Shown here: in pieces, positions 32,473-41,093 of the stretch | How the letters are laid out: every line of letters starts with the position of its first letter | How positions within the stretch are numbered: the first letter of the stretch is position 1 | DNA from: Burkholderiaceae bacterium | GTDB taxonomy: Bacteria > Pseudomonadota > Gammaproteobacteria > Burkholderiales > Burkholderiaceae_C | DNA length: 64,000 bases | Direction: 5' to 3' | Assembly (NCBI GenBank): GCA_030654805.1 | Contig: JAURWR010000013.1 | Location: 62,001-126,000, forward strand | The notes under the pieces: generated by a model | Database searches by the model: none | What the model saw: the letters and a program-made list of their open reading frames with translations, nothing else | Told to the model about the DNA's origin: nothing | Position numbers and translations under genes: made by a program

Positions 32473-34811
32473 AGATGGACGAAACACAACTACTCGCTTT
32501 TCTGGAAGCAGAGCAGTCGGCCAGCTATCACTATGTGAGCGGCCAGCTCTCCCGCGACAGACAGCAAGCCCTGCGCGATTACAACCGGCTCCCCTACGGC
32601 AACGAAGAGGACGGGCGCAGCCAAGCCATCGCGTCGGATGTGTTCGATGTTGTTGAGGGGATGCTTCCCGATCTATTGGAGGTGTTCGTCAGCACGGATA
32701 AGGCCGTGGTGTTCGATGCAGTCGGGCCGGAAGACGAGGAGTCTGCCAGCCAAATCACAGATGCTTGCAACTACGTCTTTTACAAGTCAAACAACGGCTT
32801 CTTGATCTTGTACAGCGCGATCAAATCGGCGCTGATGCTCAAGACAGGGGCAGTTGAATGGTGGTGGGACAAGTCGCGGCAGGTTGACTTTCAGTCGTAC
32901 ACGACCGACGAGATGCAGCTCGCGATGTTCATGCAAGGCAATCCTGATGCTGTGATTGTTGAGACTGAAGAACTGCCGCCCGATCCGCAGGCACAGCCCG
33001 AAGAAATGGGCCTGATGCCCAAGCGTCTGCGCGTCAAGATCAAGACGATCAAGGAACGTAATCAGGTCAAACTTGCGGCAATCCCTGCCGATGAATTGCA
33101 CGTCTCAGCGCGTCACGCATCCATCCTGCTCGATGACGCTCCGTATGTTGCGCATGTCTGCGAGCGGACGTTGAGTGACATCATGCAACTCGGCTATGAC
33201 GTGACGGTCGATGATGTCAAGGCTGCTGCTGACGAGTCCACGACGCAAGACCGGGAACTGAGGCAGGAACTGCGCGGCGGGAAGTTCGGGTGGTGGGACG
33301 ATCAGAACGCGCACGATGACGCGATGTCCTACGGCTGGCTGCGTAAGGAATACGTCCTAGTCGATTTCGATGGCGACGGCATCGCAGAGCGTCGCCGGAT
33401 CGTTCGGCTCGGCAAGAAGATTCTGGAGAACGTCGAGGTTTCGCACGTTCCCTTTGCTGCGTGGTCCCCGTATCTGAATTTGCATCAGTTCGTCGGCATG
33501 TGTCCGGCTGATCTGATCGGGGATGTTCAGAGGATCAGCACCGACATCCTGCGTCAGCAGATCGACAACCTGGCGCTGGCGAACAACCAAGAAACCATCG
33601 TTCTCACAGACGCTCAAGGCAACCCGAAGGCCGATCTAGACGACCTACTGAACCGTCGTGTCGGCGGCATCCTGCGCGAGTCGGTCCAAGGCGCAATCCG
33701 CCCAATGCAGGAGCGGTGGCAGGGCATCGAAGCCATGCCGTTCATTGAGCAACTGGCGAACATGCGCGAGGCTCGCACGGGCTACAGCCGGTTCTCTCCG
33801 GGGCTCGATGGCGAGGGTGTGAGCAAGACCGCGACGGAGGTGTCGAAGGTCAAGAGCGAGCAGCAGAAGCGGCAGAAGCTCATGGGCCGGATATGTGCCG
33901 AAGCGTTGGTTGCGCCGATGTTTCGGGGCATCTTCAAGACGCTGTCTGACTACTGCATGGACAAGCTCACATTCCGCCTGAACGGCAAGCCTGTTTCATA
34001 CGACCCGCAGGAATGGCGCGATCAGTATGACCTGACGATCAATGTCGGCATCGGCAACGGAGACGACATGCAGCAAGGTTTGATGCTGCAACAGATTGCA
34101 GGCGCACAGATGGCGATCATGCAGACGCCGATGGCTGGACGGCTGGTCACGGAGGCCAATATCTACGAAGCGCAAGCAGCTATCGCAGAGAAGGCCGGGT
34201 TCAAGAACGCAGGACGGTTCTGGTCCGATCCAAAGAACCTTCCGCCTCCGCAGCCTCCGCAAGTCCCACCAGACCCGATGATCATCAAGACGCAGATGGA
34301 ACTGCAAGCCGACGCGCAGAAGTTCCAAGCCGAGACTCAGTTGCGGATGCAAGAGATTCAGATGCAGTCTCAGGCGAAGCTGCAAGAGGTACAGGCAAAC
34401 CTCGAACTTCAGGCGGCGAACGATCAGCGCGACTCCGAACGCGAGAGCATGAAGGCGCAGCTTGATGCTCAGATCGCGGCGGCTGAGCAAGAGAACAAAC
34501 GGATGCTGGCCGATCTCGACGCATCTGTGGCGAAATACAAGGCCGACCTCGACTCACAAACGAAGCTGACCATCGCGCAGATGGGCAATCAGCAGTCGAT
34601 GGAGTTGGCATCGATGCAGTCTCAGACACAGGCTTCACCAGCCATCGACATCGGACCGATTCAAGACGCTCTTGCTCAACTCATGGATCACGCATCCGCA
34701 CCCGTCGAGATCATCCGAGGCCCGGACGGACGCGCAGCAGGCATCCGCAAGGGCAACGTCACCAAGTCAATCAATCGCGGGCCTGACGGGCGCGCACAGG
34801 GGATCATGTAA
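32469..34811 (+). CDS. P22-type portal protein
   Basis: 780 residues, GTG start overlapping the terminase stop. The body (EGMLPDLLEVFVSTDKAVVF, GAVEWWWDKSRQVDF) and length fit the P22-like portal family. Residues 600-715 are a long Gln/Ala-rich coiled coil (MQLQADAQKFQAETQL-type), matching the barrel helix of P22 portals. The end holds two GPDGRA motifs (IIRGPDGRAAGI and NRGPDGRAQGIM). Confidence 0.88.
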   Translation: MKMDETQLLAFLEAEQSASYHYVSGQLSRDRQQALRDYNRLPYGNEEDGRSQAIASDVFDVVEGMLPDLLEVFVSTDKAVVFDAVGPEDEESASQITDACNYVFYKSNNGFLILYSAIKSALMLKTGAVEWWWDKSRQVDFQSYTTDEMQLAMFMQGNPDAVIVETEELPPDPQAQPEEMGLMPKRLRVKIKTIKERNQVKLAAIPADELHVSARHASILLDDAPYVAHVCERTLSDIMQLGYDVTVDDVKAAADESTTQDRELRQELRGGKFGWWDDQNAHDDAMSYGWLRKEYVLVDFDGDGIAERRRIVRLGKKILENVEVSHVPFAAWSPYLNLHQFVGMCPADLIGDVQRISTDILRQQIDNLALANNQETIVLTDAQGNPKADLDDLLNRRVGGILRESVQGAIRPMQERWQGIEAMPFIEQLANMREARTGYSRFSPGLDGEGVSKTATEVSKVKSEQQKRQKLMGRICAEALVAPMFRGIFKTLSDYCMDKLTFRLNGKPVSYDPQEWRDQYDLTINVGIGNGDDMQQGLMLQQIAGAQMAIMQTPMAGRLVTEANIYEAQAAIAEKAGFKNAGRFWSDPKNLPPPQPPQVPPDPMIIKTQMELQADAQKFQAETQLRMQEIQMQSQAKLQEVQANLELQAANDQRDSERESMKAQLDAQIAAAEQENKRMLADLDASVAKYKADLDSQTKLTIAQMGNQQSMELASMQSQTQASPAIDIGPIQDALAQLMDHASAPVEIIRGPDGRAAGIRKGNVTKSINRGPDGRAQGIM

Positions 34812-35287
34812 TGGCAACAGGCACGATGAAATGGTTTGCTCAGGGGCTGCTTGACCTGGGTAACAAGATTCACGACATGGACGGCGATGACTGGCGGCTC
34901 GGCATCGTCACGACGGCCACGGTGCCCGCACTCTCGACCGCTGCCCCTCACTGGGGCGGCACGGGGACGACGAACTTTGCGACGAATCAGGTAGGAACGG
35001 GCGGCACGAGCTACACCGCGCCGGTTGTCCTGGCTGGCGAATCGTGGGCGCTGATTGCCAACGTCGCAACCTTCGGCGCAGATGAAATCGTGCTGGCGCA
35101 GGACGCCTCCGGCTTCACGACGGGAGCCTACGGGATCATCTACAACAACACAGACGCGAACAAGCGCGCGGTCGGGTTCGTGGAGATTTCCTCGGCAGGC
35201 ACGGCATCCCTGGTTTCTGGCTCGCTGACGATCCGATTCAACAGCGATGCGACTTCCGGCGCGGCTCTGACGCTGACGCAGAGCTAA
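34811..35287 (+). CDS. Virion-associated protein, unknown
   Basis: 158 residues, beta-rich and Gly/Thr-rich. WFAQGLLDLGNKIHDMDGDD start. Overlaps the portal stop by one base. In the head gene cluster; role unknown. Confidence 0.7.
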   Translation: MATGTMKWFAQGLLDLGNKIHDMDGDDWRLGIVTTATVPALSTAAPHWGGTGTTNFATNQVGTGGTSYTAPVVLAGESWALIANVATFGADEIVLAQDASGFTTGAYGIIYNNTDANKRAVGFVEISSAGTASLVSGSLTIRFNSDATSGAALTLTQS

Positions 35288-35297
35288 GGGGGACGAC

Positions 35298-35855
35298 ATG
35301 ACACCAGCACAACTCCAAACACTCAAGGCAGCTATCAACGCCGACCCAGTACTTTTGGCATTCCCGAACAATTCCGACGGCGCATTCGCCATCGCTGCGG
35401 CGGTCAATCTGCCAGCTTCGCCTGCGGTCAATGTGTGGCGCACCGAAGCGCCCGTTGCCGACATCATCGATGCGATCAATTGGGCGCAATACACACCAGT
35501 TGATGTGGTGGACGCGACTTCCATTTACACGAATCGGCTGCTGGCGATTCAGACAAAGCAGATGAATCTTCAGATGAATCTGCAAGGCCGCGAGTCGGTG
35601 AACGCAAGCAAAGTCAACATCCGTGCTGGTCTGCGCGATGCTGTCATCGCTGTCCCTGCTGGCGCAGGTGGGGCGGCTGTTTCCCCAGGCGGGGCAAGCG
35701 GCGTCAACGTGCTGAATGCCTGTGTGCGAAACGCGCTTCGCGTGGAAGCGATCCTCGCCGGTGCTGACGCCACAACTGGCACGGTCACGGCCAAGCTGCT
35801 TGTATTCGAGGGCTCGGTCAACTATCAGGACATCGAGGCAGCGAGGGCTTCGTAA
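35298..35855 (+). CDS. Virion-associated protein, unknown
   Basis: 185 residues with a strong AAGGGGGA ribosome binding site. MTPAQLQTLKAAINADPVLL is a start seen in phage head-cluster proteins. Contains a Gly/Ala-rich stretch around residue 120. Unrecognised role. Confidence 0.7.
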   Translation: MTPAQLQTLKAAINADPVLLAFPNNSDGAFAIAAAVNLPASPAVNVWRTEAPVADIIDAINWAQYTPVDVVDATSIYTNRLLAIQTKQMNLQMNLQGRESVNASKVNIRAGLRDAVIAVPAGAGGAAVSPGGASGVNVLNACVRNALRVEAILAGADATTGTVTAKLLVFEGSVNYQDIEAARAS

Positions 35856-36364
35856 TGGCAACCGCAACTGTCAATTACTCATCAAACACCAGCATCACCT
35901 GCTCGGTGGCCTCGACCGCTTCGAGCGCAACATTCGTGGCCGGTCGTGAGTCGAACGAGATCGACAACACGACGGATAAATTCATGGATGCGACCGTTCG
36001 CGGCAAGGTCACGGTGGGCACTACCCCGACGGCAAATACGCAGATCAACGTGTACGTGTGGGGATCTGATGTGTCTTTGGCGACGACTGCAATTGACACG
36101 CTTGATGGGACCGACAGCGCCGAGACGCTGACAAATACCGGAGTGCTCTATTCCGCGCTGCGATTGCTTGCCGTAATCACCGTGACTGCCGCCACATCTG
36201 ACATCAGCTACGACTTCCCGCCATCGTCGGTCGCGGCGCGGTTCGGTGGGGCCATGCCGAAATTCTGGGGTCTGTATGTCGCGCACAGCACGGGCGTCAA
36301 CCTCCACGCGACTGGTGGAAATCACTTCTTCGAGTTCGTCGGCATCAAGTACGACGTAGCGTAA
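35855..36364 (+). CDS. Virion-associated beta-rich protein
   Basis: 169 residues, Thr/Ser/Ala-rich and predicted beta. Overlaps the previous stop by one base. Probably a decoration or head protein by position. Confidence 0.65.
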   Translation: MATATVNYSSNTSITCSVASTASSATFVAGRESNEIDNTTDKFMDATVRGKVTVGTTPTANTQINVYVWGSDVSLATTAIDTLDGTDSAETLTNTGVLYSALRLLAVITVTAATSDISYDFPPSSVAARFGGAMPKFWGLYVAHSTGVNLHATGGNHFFEFVGIKYDVA

Positions 36365-37882
36365 ATGCTGATTCGCCAAGGCTCATTAGATGGCCATGTA
36401 GACACCGGCACGCAACCCGCTGCGCGCTGGCTGGACCGCGGGTTGGTTTGCGCTGATCAGCTTACAGGCTATCCGTCGAATTCGATTACGGGCCTGGTTG
36501 ATACGATTGTCGGCGCGAAGGTCACCGCATCGAAATGGGGACTGGCAAGGGGATTTTCGTCGGCTGGCAGCGGTGCCACTGACAGGATTGCAACCACGCT
36601 GTCGTCTGACTCGACGCTGCGGACATACATCGTCCGCTACTCGCGGGCGGGTGCGGGCGGCAGCTCGTTGGGGCGCCTATTCAGCCGAGCAAGCGTGGAA
36701 TGCTATTGGGAAAACGCGAGCAGTTGGATTCGATTTTCAGCCGCGCACAGCACCACGGCGGGTAACTGGCGAGCCCCAGCGACAACGGCTGGCGGGAATG
36801 CGGCGAACACACCGTATGTGCTGGCGATTCGATACAACTCGTCGTCTGTAGCAAACATTCCGCTGATCTCGGTCAATGGGGTCTCGGTTGTTGTCTCGGT
36901 CTTAAATGCCCCGGTTGGTACACCGGCTGCAAGCACTACGCCGATTTATATCGGCAACACCGCCTCATCGAATCGGGTGTGGGATGGTCTGACTTCAGAC
37001 TTCCTGGTCTTCGACTCGATACTGTCGGACGGCGAGATTGCAGAGCTTGCAGACCCTAGCCAGCTATGGCAAGAGCGCCGCATCTGGATTCCGGTGTCGG
37101 CTGGTGGTGCAGTCCTCATCAACTGCACCGCAGGAAATGCCGCTGCCGATGGGGTCGCAGCAAAGATCGACCAGGCGCGGCTTATTGCTGCCACTGTCGG
37201 AAATGCTGCGGCGGCTGGTGTCGATGCTCAGATCATCACGACCGGCGCGGTTCTCATTTCTGCGACTCCTGGCAACGCTGTAGCTGCTGGAGTCACGGCG
37301 CAGATAGATCAAGCGCGGATCATCTCCGCGACGGTGGGCAACGCGGTTGCTGCCGGGGTCGATGCGTCAATAACGACTGCATCGGGCGTCGTCATCAGCG
37401 CAACGCCGGGGGATGCAGTTGCGGCAGGAGTAACGGCAGCGCTCATCAGCAATGTGCTGGTGAACGCGGGGCCGGGGAATGCAGCGGCGTCCGGGGTCGA
37501 TTCGCTCATCACGAACGGTGGGATTGCGGCAACGGGTGGCGGCGGTGGTGGCGGTCGGATACGGCGAAATGCAAAGCGCCAGCCGAAGCCGAAGTATCTG
37601 GTCGAGGTTGACGGCAAGTTCATCGTAGTCGCATCGAAGGAAGAGGCGCGGGAAGCGCTACAGCCGAAGAAGCCAGCGAAGCCATCCAAGAAGGTCAAAC
37701 AGGCCGAACATGCTCCGGTCATCAGCCTCCAAGCTGTCCACGACTATGCCGACTTGATCGGCAAGGCTGACCAATACACGGCGGCGATGCAGTCGCGTCA
37801 CTATCAAGACATCCTGGCGCTGTTCGATCAGATGCAGCGCGACGACGAAGACGATGTGGAGATGCTTCTCCTCTCACTGTAA
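36365..37882 (+). CDS. LamG-like virion protein with GNAxAAGV repeats
   Basis: 505 residues. Residues 30-240 look like a concanavalin/LamG jelly roll (YIVRYSRAGAGGSSLGRLFS, ending FLVFDSILSDGEIAELADPS). Residues 255-385 hold six copies of G(N/D)AxAxGVxAxI. A GGGGGGG hinge, a basic linker and a C-terminal helical domain follow. LamG folds bind sugars, so a capsid decoration that touches the cell surface is plausible. Confidence 0.7.
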   Translation: MLIRQGSLDGHVDTGTQPAARWLDRGLVCADQLTGYPSNSITGLVDTIVGAKVTASKWGLARGFSSAGSGATDRIATTLSSDSTLRTYIVRYSRAGAGGSSLGRLFSRASVECYWENASSWIRFSAAHSTTAGNWRAPATTAGGNAANTPYVLAIRYNSSSVANIPLISVNGVSVVVSVLNAPVGTPAASTTPIYIGNTASSNRVWDGLTSDFLVFDSILSDGEIAELADPSQLWQERRIWIPVSAGGAVLINCTAGNAAADGVAAKIDQARLIAATVGNAAAAGVDAQIITTGAVLISATPGNAVAAGVTAQIDQARIISATVGNAVAAGVDASITTASGVVISATPGDAVAAGVTAALISNVLVNAGPGNAAASGVDSLITNGGIAATGGGGGGGRIRRNAKRQPKPKYLVEVDGKFIVVASKEEAREALQPKKPAKPSKKVKQAEHAPVISLQAVHDYADLIGKADQYTAAMQSRHYQDILALFDQMQRDDEDDVEMLLLSL

Positions 37883-37890
37883 GGACACGA

Positions 37891-38175
37891 ATGAAGCTGG
37901 TTGAAGAACAGACGCGCGGCAGACGCGCTCAGGACTTGCTCGATAACGAAGTCCTGGCCGAAGCCCTCGACGCGATCGAGGCCGAAGTCGTGGCGATGTG
38001 GAGCGATTGCCCATCTCGGGACACGGATGGAAAAGAGGCTCTGTGGCAACTGATGAAGACATCGAAGAAGTTTCGCTCGATCCTTCTCGGCTACATCAAG
38101 ACCGGGAACATGGCGACGGAAAACATCGCACGGTTCGAGGAAAAACGCGGCATTCGCGGGATGTTCCGAGCCTGA
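37891..38175 (+). CDS. Small helical head-cluster protein
   Basis: 94 residues: GRRAQDLLDNEVLAEALDAI then a helical body. From memory, similar short proteins lie between portal and scaffold genes in other podoviruses of Burkholderiales. Function unknown. Confidence 0.7.
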   Translation: MKLVEEQTRGRRAQDLLDNEVLAEALDAIEAEVVAMWSDCPSRDTDGKEALWQLMKTSKKFRSILLGYIKTGNMATENIARFEEKRGIRGMFRA

Positions 38176-38202
38176 AATCTAGGCGTTAGACGACCGCCAT
38201 AG

Positions 38203-38226
38203 AGGCCACCTTCGGGTGGCTTTTTG
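38203..38226 (+). terminator. Terminator before the scaffold gene
   Basis: GCCACC-TTCG-GGTGGC hairpin followed by TTTTTGT. A stable UUCG loop. It is internal to the late operon and should adjust the level of downstream transcripts or be read through. Confidence 0.8.
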
Positions 38227-38279
38227 TCGTCTGTAGCTGATGTGGCATCGCTGAGAAGCGCCCCACGGGAGAGTGGAAC

Positions 38280-39182
38280 ATGGACACCAACCCAGAAACG
38301 GGAGTGACCGAAGACAGCCTGATGGACACGATGAACAAGCTGGTTTTCTCAGACGAGAAGCCAAGCGAGGAAGTCGAGACTGAGGAAGTCGAAGACGAGA
38401 CGCCGGAAGAAACGGAAGACGAACCAGAAGTGGAACTCAGTGATGAGCCATCTGCGGACGACGAGTCTGAAGTGGACATTGACGGCGAGAAGCATCGACT
38501 TCCCAAGAAGGTCGCGGAAGCGATCATGCGCCAGAAGGACTACACGCAAAAGACTCAGGAAGTCGCAGAACAGCGCCGATCTGTCGAAGATCGCCAGCAG
38601 TATCTGGAAGCCCGAGAGTCACTGATCAACGCCTCACTTTCCGACCTGAGCGAACTGCAAGCCCTGCAAAAGCAAGCGGCACAGTTTGATTCGGTTGACT
38701 GGAATACTCTGATCACGGAAGACCCGCAGCAAGCCCTCCGATTGAGTCTCAGTCGTCAGCAAGTTCAACAGAACCTGGCGTCGAAACAGACGGAGCTACA
38801 GGGCAAAGCACAACAGTTCGAACAGCAACGCCTACAGCATCTTGAGAAGCAGATGGAGATGGGCCGTGCTGAACTGCAACGCCGGGTCGGCAAGTTGTCC
38901 GCGACGGACAGCAAGAACACATACGAGCAAGGGCTAAAGCTCGGGTACAGCGCCGAAGAAATGCAACGGACTGCTGACCCGCGATGGATGCACGCGCTCG
39001 TCAAGGCTGCGAAGTGGGACTCACTGCAAGCAGCCAAGCCAACGGCGATGAAGAAAGCGAACGAAGCGCCCAAACCAGTGCGCCCGGTTGCCCCAACGCC
39101 AAAACGAATTCAAGACAACCGCGCTGCGACGGATCGACTCCGGAAGACCGGGCGCGCGGAAGAACTCATCAATTTCCTCTAA
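38280..39182 (+). CDS. Scaffolding protein
   Basis: 300 residues. The N-terminus is very acidic (EEVETEEVEDETPEETEDEP), the middle is a Gln-rich coiled coil (QQVQQNLASKQTELQGKAQQ) and the end is basic (PKRIQDNRAATDRLRKTG). This charge pattern and the place just before the capsid gene identify a scaffold. Confidence 0.8.
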   Translation: MDTNPETGVTEDSLMDTMNKLVFSDEKPSEEVETEEVEDETPEETEDEPEVELSDEPSADDESEVDIDGEKHRLPKKVAEAIMRQKDYTQKTQEVAEQRRSVEDRQQYLEARESLINASLSDLSELQALQKQAAQFDSVDWNTLITEDPQQALRLSLSRQQVQQNLASKQTELQGKAQQFEQQRLQHLEKQMEMGRAELQRRVGKLSATDSKNTYEQGLKLGYSAEEMQRTADPRWMHALVKAAKWDSLQAAKPTAMKKANEAPKPVRPVAPTPKRIQDNRAATDRLRKTGRAEELINFL

Positions 39183-39191
39183 GGATCAGAA

Positions 39192-40166
39192 ATGGCACAG
39201 CCAGCAAACACCTACGATACCTACGACGTTGTGGGCAACCGCGAAGACCTCCAAGACAAAATCTATATGACATCGCCGGAGAAGACTCCGGTCCTGTCAG
39301 CGGGCCGCAAGTTCAAAGCCTCCGCGAAGTTCCACGAATGGCAGCGTGACACGCTCGCTACGCCAAACAAGGACAACGCAGTAATCGAAGGCGACGACCG
39401 CACCGGCACCGCGCTGACTGCGACGGAACGCATCGGAAATTACGCTCAGTTGTTCGACAAGGTGGCAGTAGTCACCACGTCGCAACGCAAGAGCAATCCA
39501 GCCGGTCGGTCTGACGAGATGAAGTACCAGATCGCCATGAAGGCGATTCCGGAACTCAAGCGCGACGCAGAGGCCATGCTGATCTCGAACAATGCCGCCG
39601 TGGTTGGTAATGCGACCACAGCTCGCAAGTCGTTCGGGCTCGGCACCGCGATCTACACGAACACCTCGCACGGTGTGGGTGGTTCGACTGCGGCTCTCGC
39701 TTCGGGTTCGCATTTGGTTGCTCCGACTGCGGGCACGGCGCGGGCGTTCGCTGAATCTCAATTGAAGACGGTGATGCAGTCGGTCTTCACGAACAGCGGC
39801 GAAATTCCAACGTTCATTTCGATGACGCCATCACACAAAGGTGGGTTCTCTGCCTTTGCCGGCATTGCCGCAAGTCGCTACCAAGTTGGGAAGAAGGAGC
39901 AGGCCCGGATCATCGGCGGTGCGGACGTTTATATGTCCGACTTCGGCGAACTGACCATCGTTCCGAACTACGTCCAATCCACGGCATCTTCGGGAACGGT
40001 TCTCATCCTGAACCCGGAAACCTACGGTGTGGGAACTTTCCAAGAGTTCAGCACCGTGCCGCTGGCAAAGACCGGACACACCGACAAGGAAATGGTTTCG
40101 ACCGAAATCCTGACGGTTGTCACGTCCGAGAAGGCAAACGGGAAGATTGCCGACCTGACTCCGTAA
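39192..40166 (+). CDS. Major capsid protein, SU10/DUF5309 type
   Basis: 324 residues. MAQPANTYDTYDVVGNREDL with KIYMTSPEKTPVLSA and later KTGHTDKEMVSTEILTVVTS match the SU10-like HK97-fold capsid family (DUF5309). It is followed by a strong terminator, a common way to keep capsid expression high. Confidence 0.85.
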   Translation: MAQPANTYDTYDVVGNREDLQDKIYMTSPEKTPVLSAGRKFKASAKFHEWQRDTLATPNKDNAVIEGDDRTGTALTATERIGNYAQLFDKVAVVTTSQRKSNPAGRSDEMKYQIAMKAIPELKRDAEAMLISNNAAVVGNATTARKSFGLGTAIYTNTSHGVGGSTAALASGSHLVAPTAGTARAFAESQLKTVMQSVFTNSGEIPTFISMTPSHKGGFSAFAGIAASRYQVGKKEQARIIGGADVYMSDFGELTIVPNYVQSTASSGTVLILNPETYGVGTFQEFSTVPLAKTGHTDKEMVSTEILTVVTSEKANGKIADLTP

Positions 40167-40186
40167 TCGTTCACAACTCCTTGATG

Positions 40187-40209
40187 GGGGCCTTCGGGCC
40201 CCCTTTTTT
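40187..40209 (+). terminator. Strong terminator after the capsid gene
   Basis: GGGGCC-TTCG-GGCCCC hairpin followed by six T. The next gene's ATG begins on the base after the T-run. Confidence 0.85.
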
Positions 40210-40512
40210 ATGACCACATTCAAGCTATCAGATCACGACGCTCAGATGGGCATCACGACGACTGTCGAGCGTGTCGATGGTCGCGTTCGGATCGGGAAGA
40301 CGTATGACGCGGAGCCGATGCTGATAGAGGCGGCTGCTGCGCGTGCGGCGACTGACGGCGAGCGCTGGGGAGAGTTCCGCAAGGTTGGCGAAGTTCCGAT
40401 GGCTGAACTGGCGACGTTCTACCGGCAAGACGGCGGGCTGGATAACAAACGCCTGCTCGCATGGGTACGGGCCAATCCTCTGTTCTGCTGGTTCAACAAG
40501 GCGCTGAAATGA
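40210..40512 (+). CDS. Head-completion region protein, start abuts terminator
   Basis: 100 residues: MTTFKLSDHDAQMGITTTVE start and compact C-terminus (LLAWVRANPLFCWFNKALK). No ribosome binding site precedes ATG 40210, since the terminator occupies that place; ATG 40246 is an alternative. Stop overlaps the next start. Confidence 0.65.
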   Translation: MTTFKLSDHDAQMGITTTVERVDGRVRIGKTYDAEPMLIEAAAARAATDGERWGEFRKVGEVPMAELATFYRQDGGLDNKRLLAWVRANPLFCWFNKALK

Positions 40513-41090
40513 CGACCTACGCGCAGCTTCTGACGGACACGGCAGCGTGGATCAACCGCAGCGATCTTGCCGCCCAGGTGCCGACATTCGTGACGCTGTT
40601 CGAGTCGCGTGCGAATCGCAGGCTGCGCGTGCGGAAGATGGAAACGGCGTTCACCGGCACCATTGACGCGAACAACAAGATTGCACTTCCGTCCGATTGG
40701 ACTGCATTCAAGACGCTTTGGGCTGACGGGTACGAATCGTCTCCGTTCAAGTCTCAAAGCCTTGAATCTGTCGTGGCTCAAAACAGCACCAGCGGCATCC
40801 CGACCATGTTTGCCATTGATGGCACGAATGTCAGGTTTGACGGTGCTGGAAACGTGGTCGGTGTGTATTACCAGTCGATTCCCGGCCTTGTTTCGTCGGG
40901 GACGAATTGGCTTTGCACGTCGAACTACCCGGCCTATCTGTTCGGCGTTCTCGCAGAGGCTCACGCTTTCATGATGGATGAGCAGCGGGCGGCGGCGTTC
41001 TTTGGCCGGTCTGATGACGTGCTCAACAACATCATGGAGACAGACCAACGTGACCGTTTCCATGGTCCATTAGTCGCTCGCGTGAGATAA
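40509..41090 (+). CDS. Head-tail adaptor protein, P22 gp4-like
   Basis: 193 residues. TYAQLLTDTAAWINRSDLAA, VPTFVTLFESRANRRLRVRKME and ALPSDWTAFKTLW fit the phage adaptor family that forms the ring below the portal in podoviruses. Confidence 0.75.
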   Translation: MTTYAQLLTDTAAWINRSDLAAQVPTFVTLFESRANRRLRVRKMETAFTGTIDANNKIALPSDWTAFKTLWADGYESSPFKSQSLESVVAQNSTSGIPTMFAIDGTNVRFDGAGNVVGVYYQSIPGLVSSGTNWLCTSNYPAYLFGVLAEAHAFMMDEQRAAAFFGRSDDVLNNIMETDQRDRFHGPLVARVR

Positions 41091-41093
41091 CAC

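Noticed and set aside
37085-37540. Gly/Ala repeats considered as a collagen-like fibre
   Set aside because: No Gly-X-Y triplet pattern; the period is about 12 residues within units of 20 to 25, not a collagen repeat.
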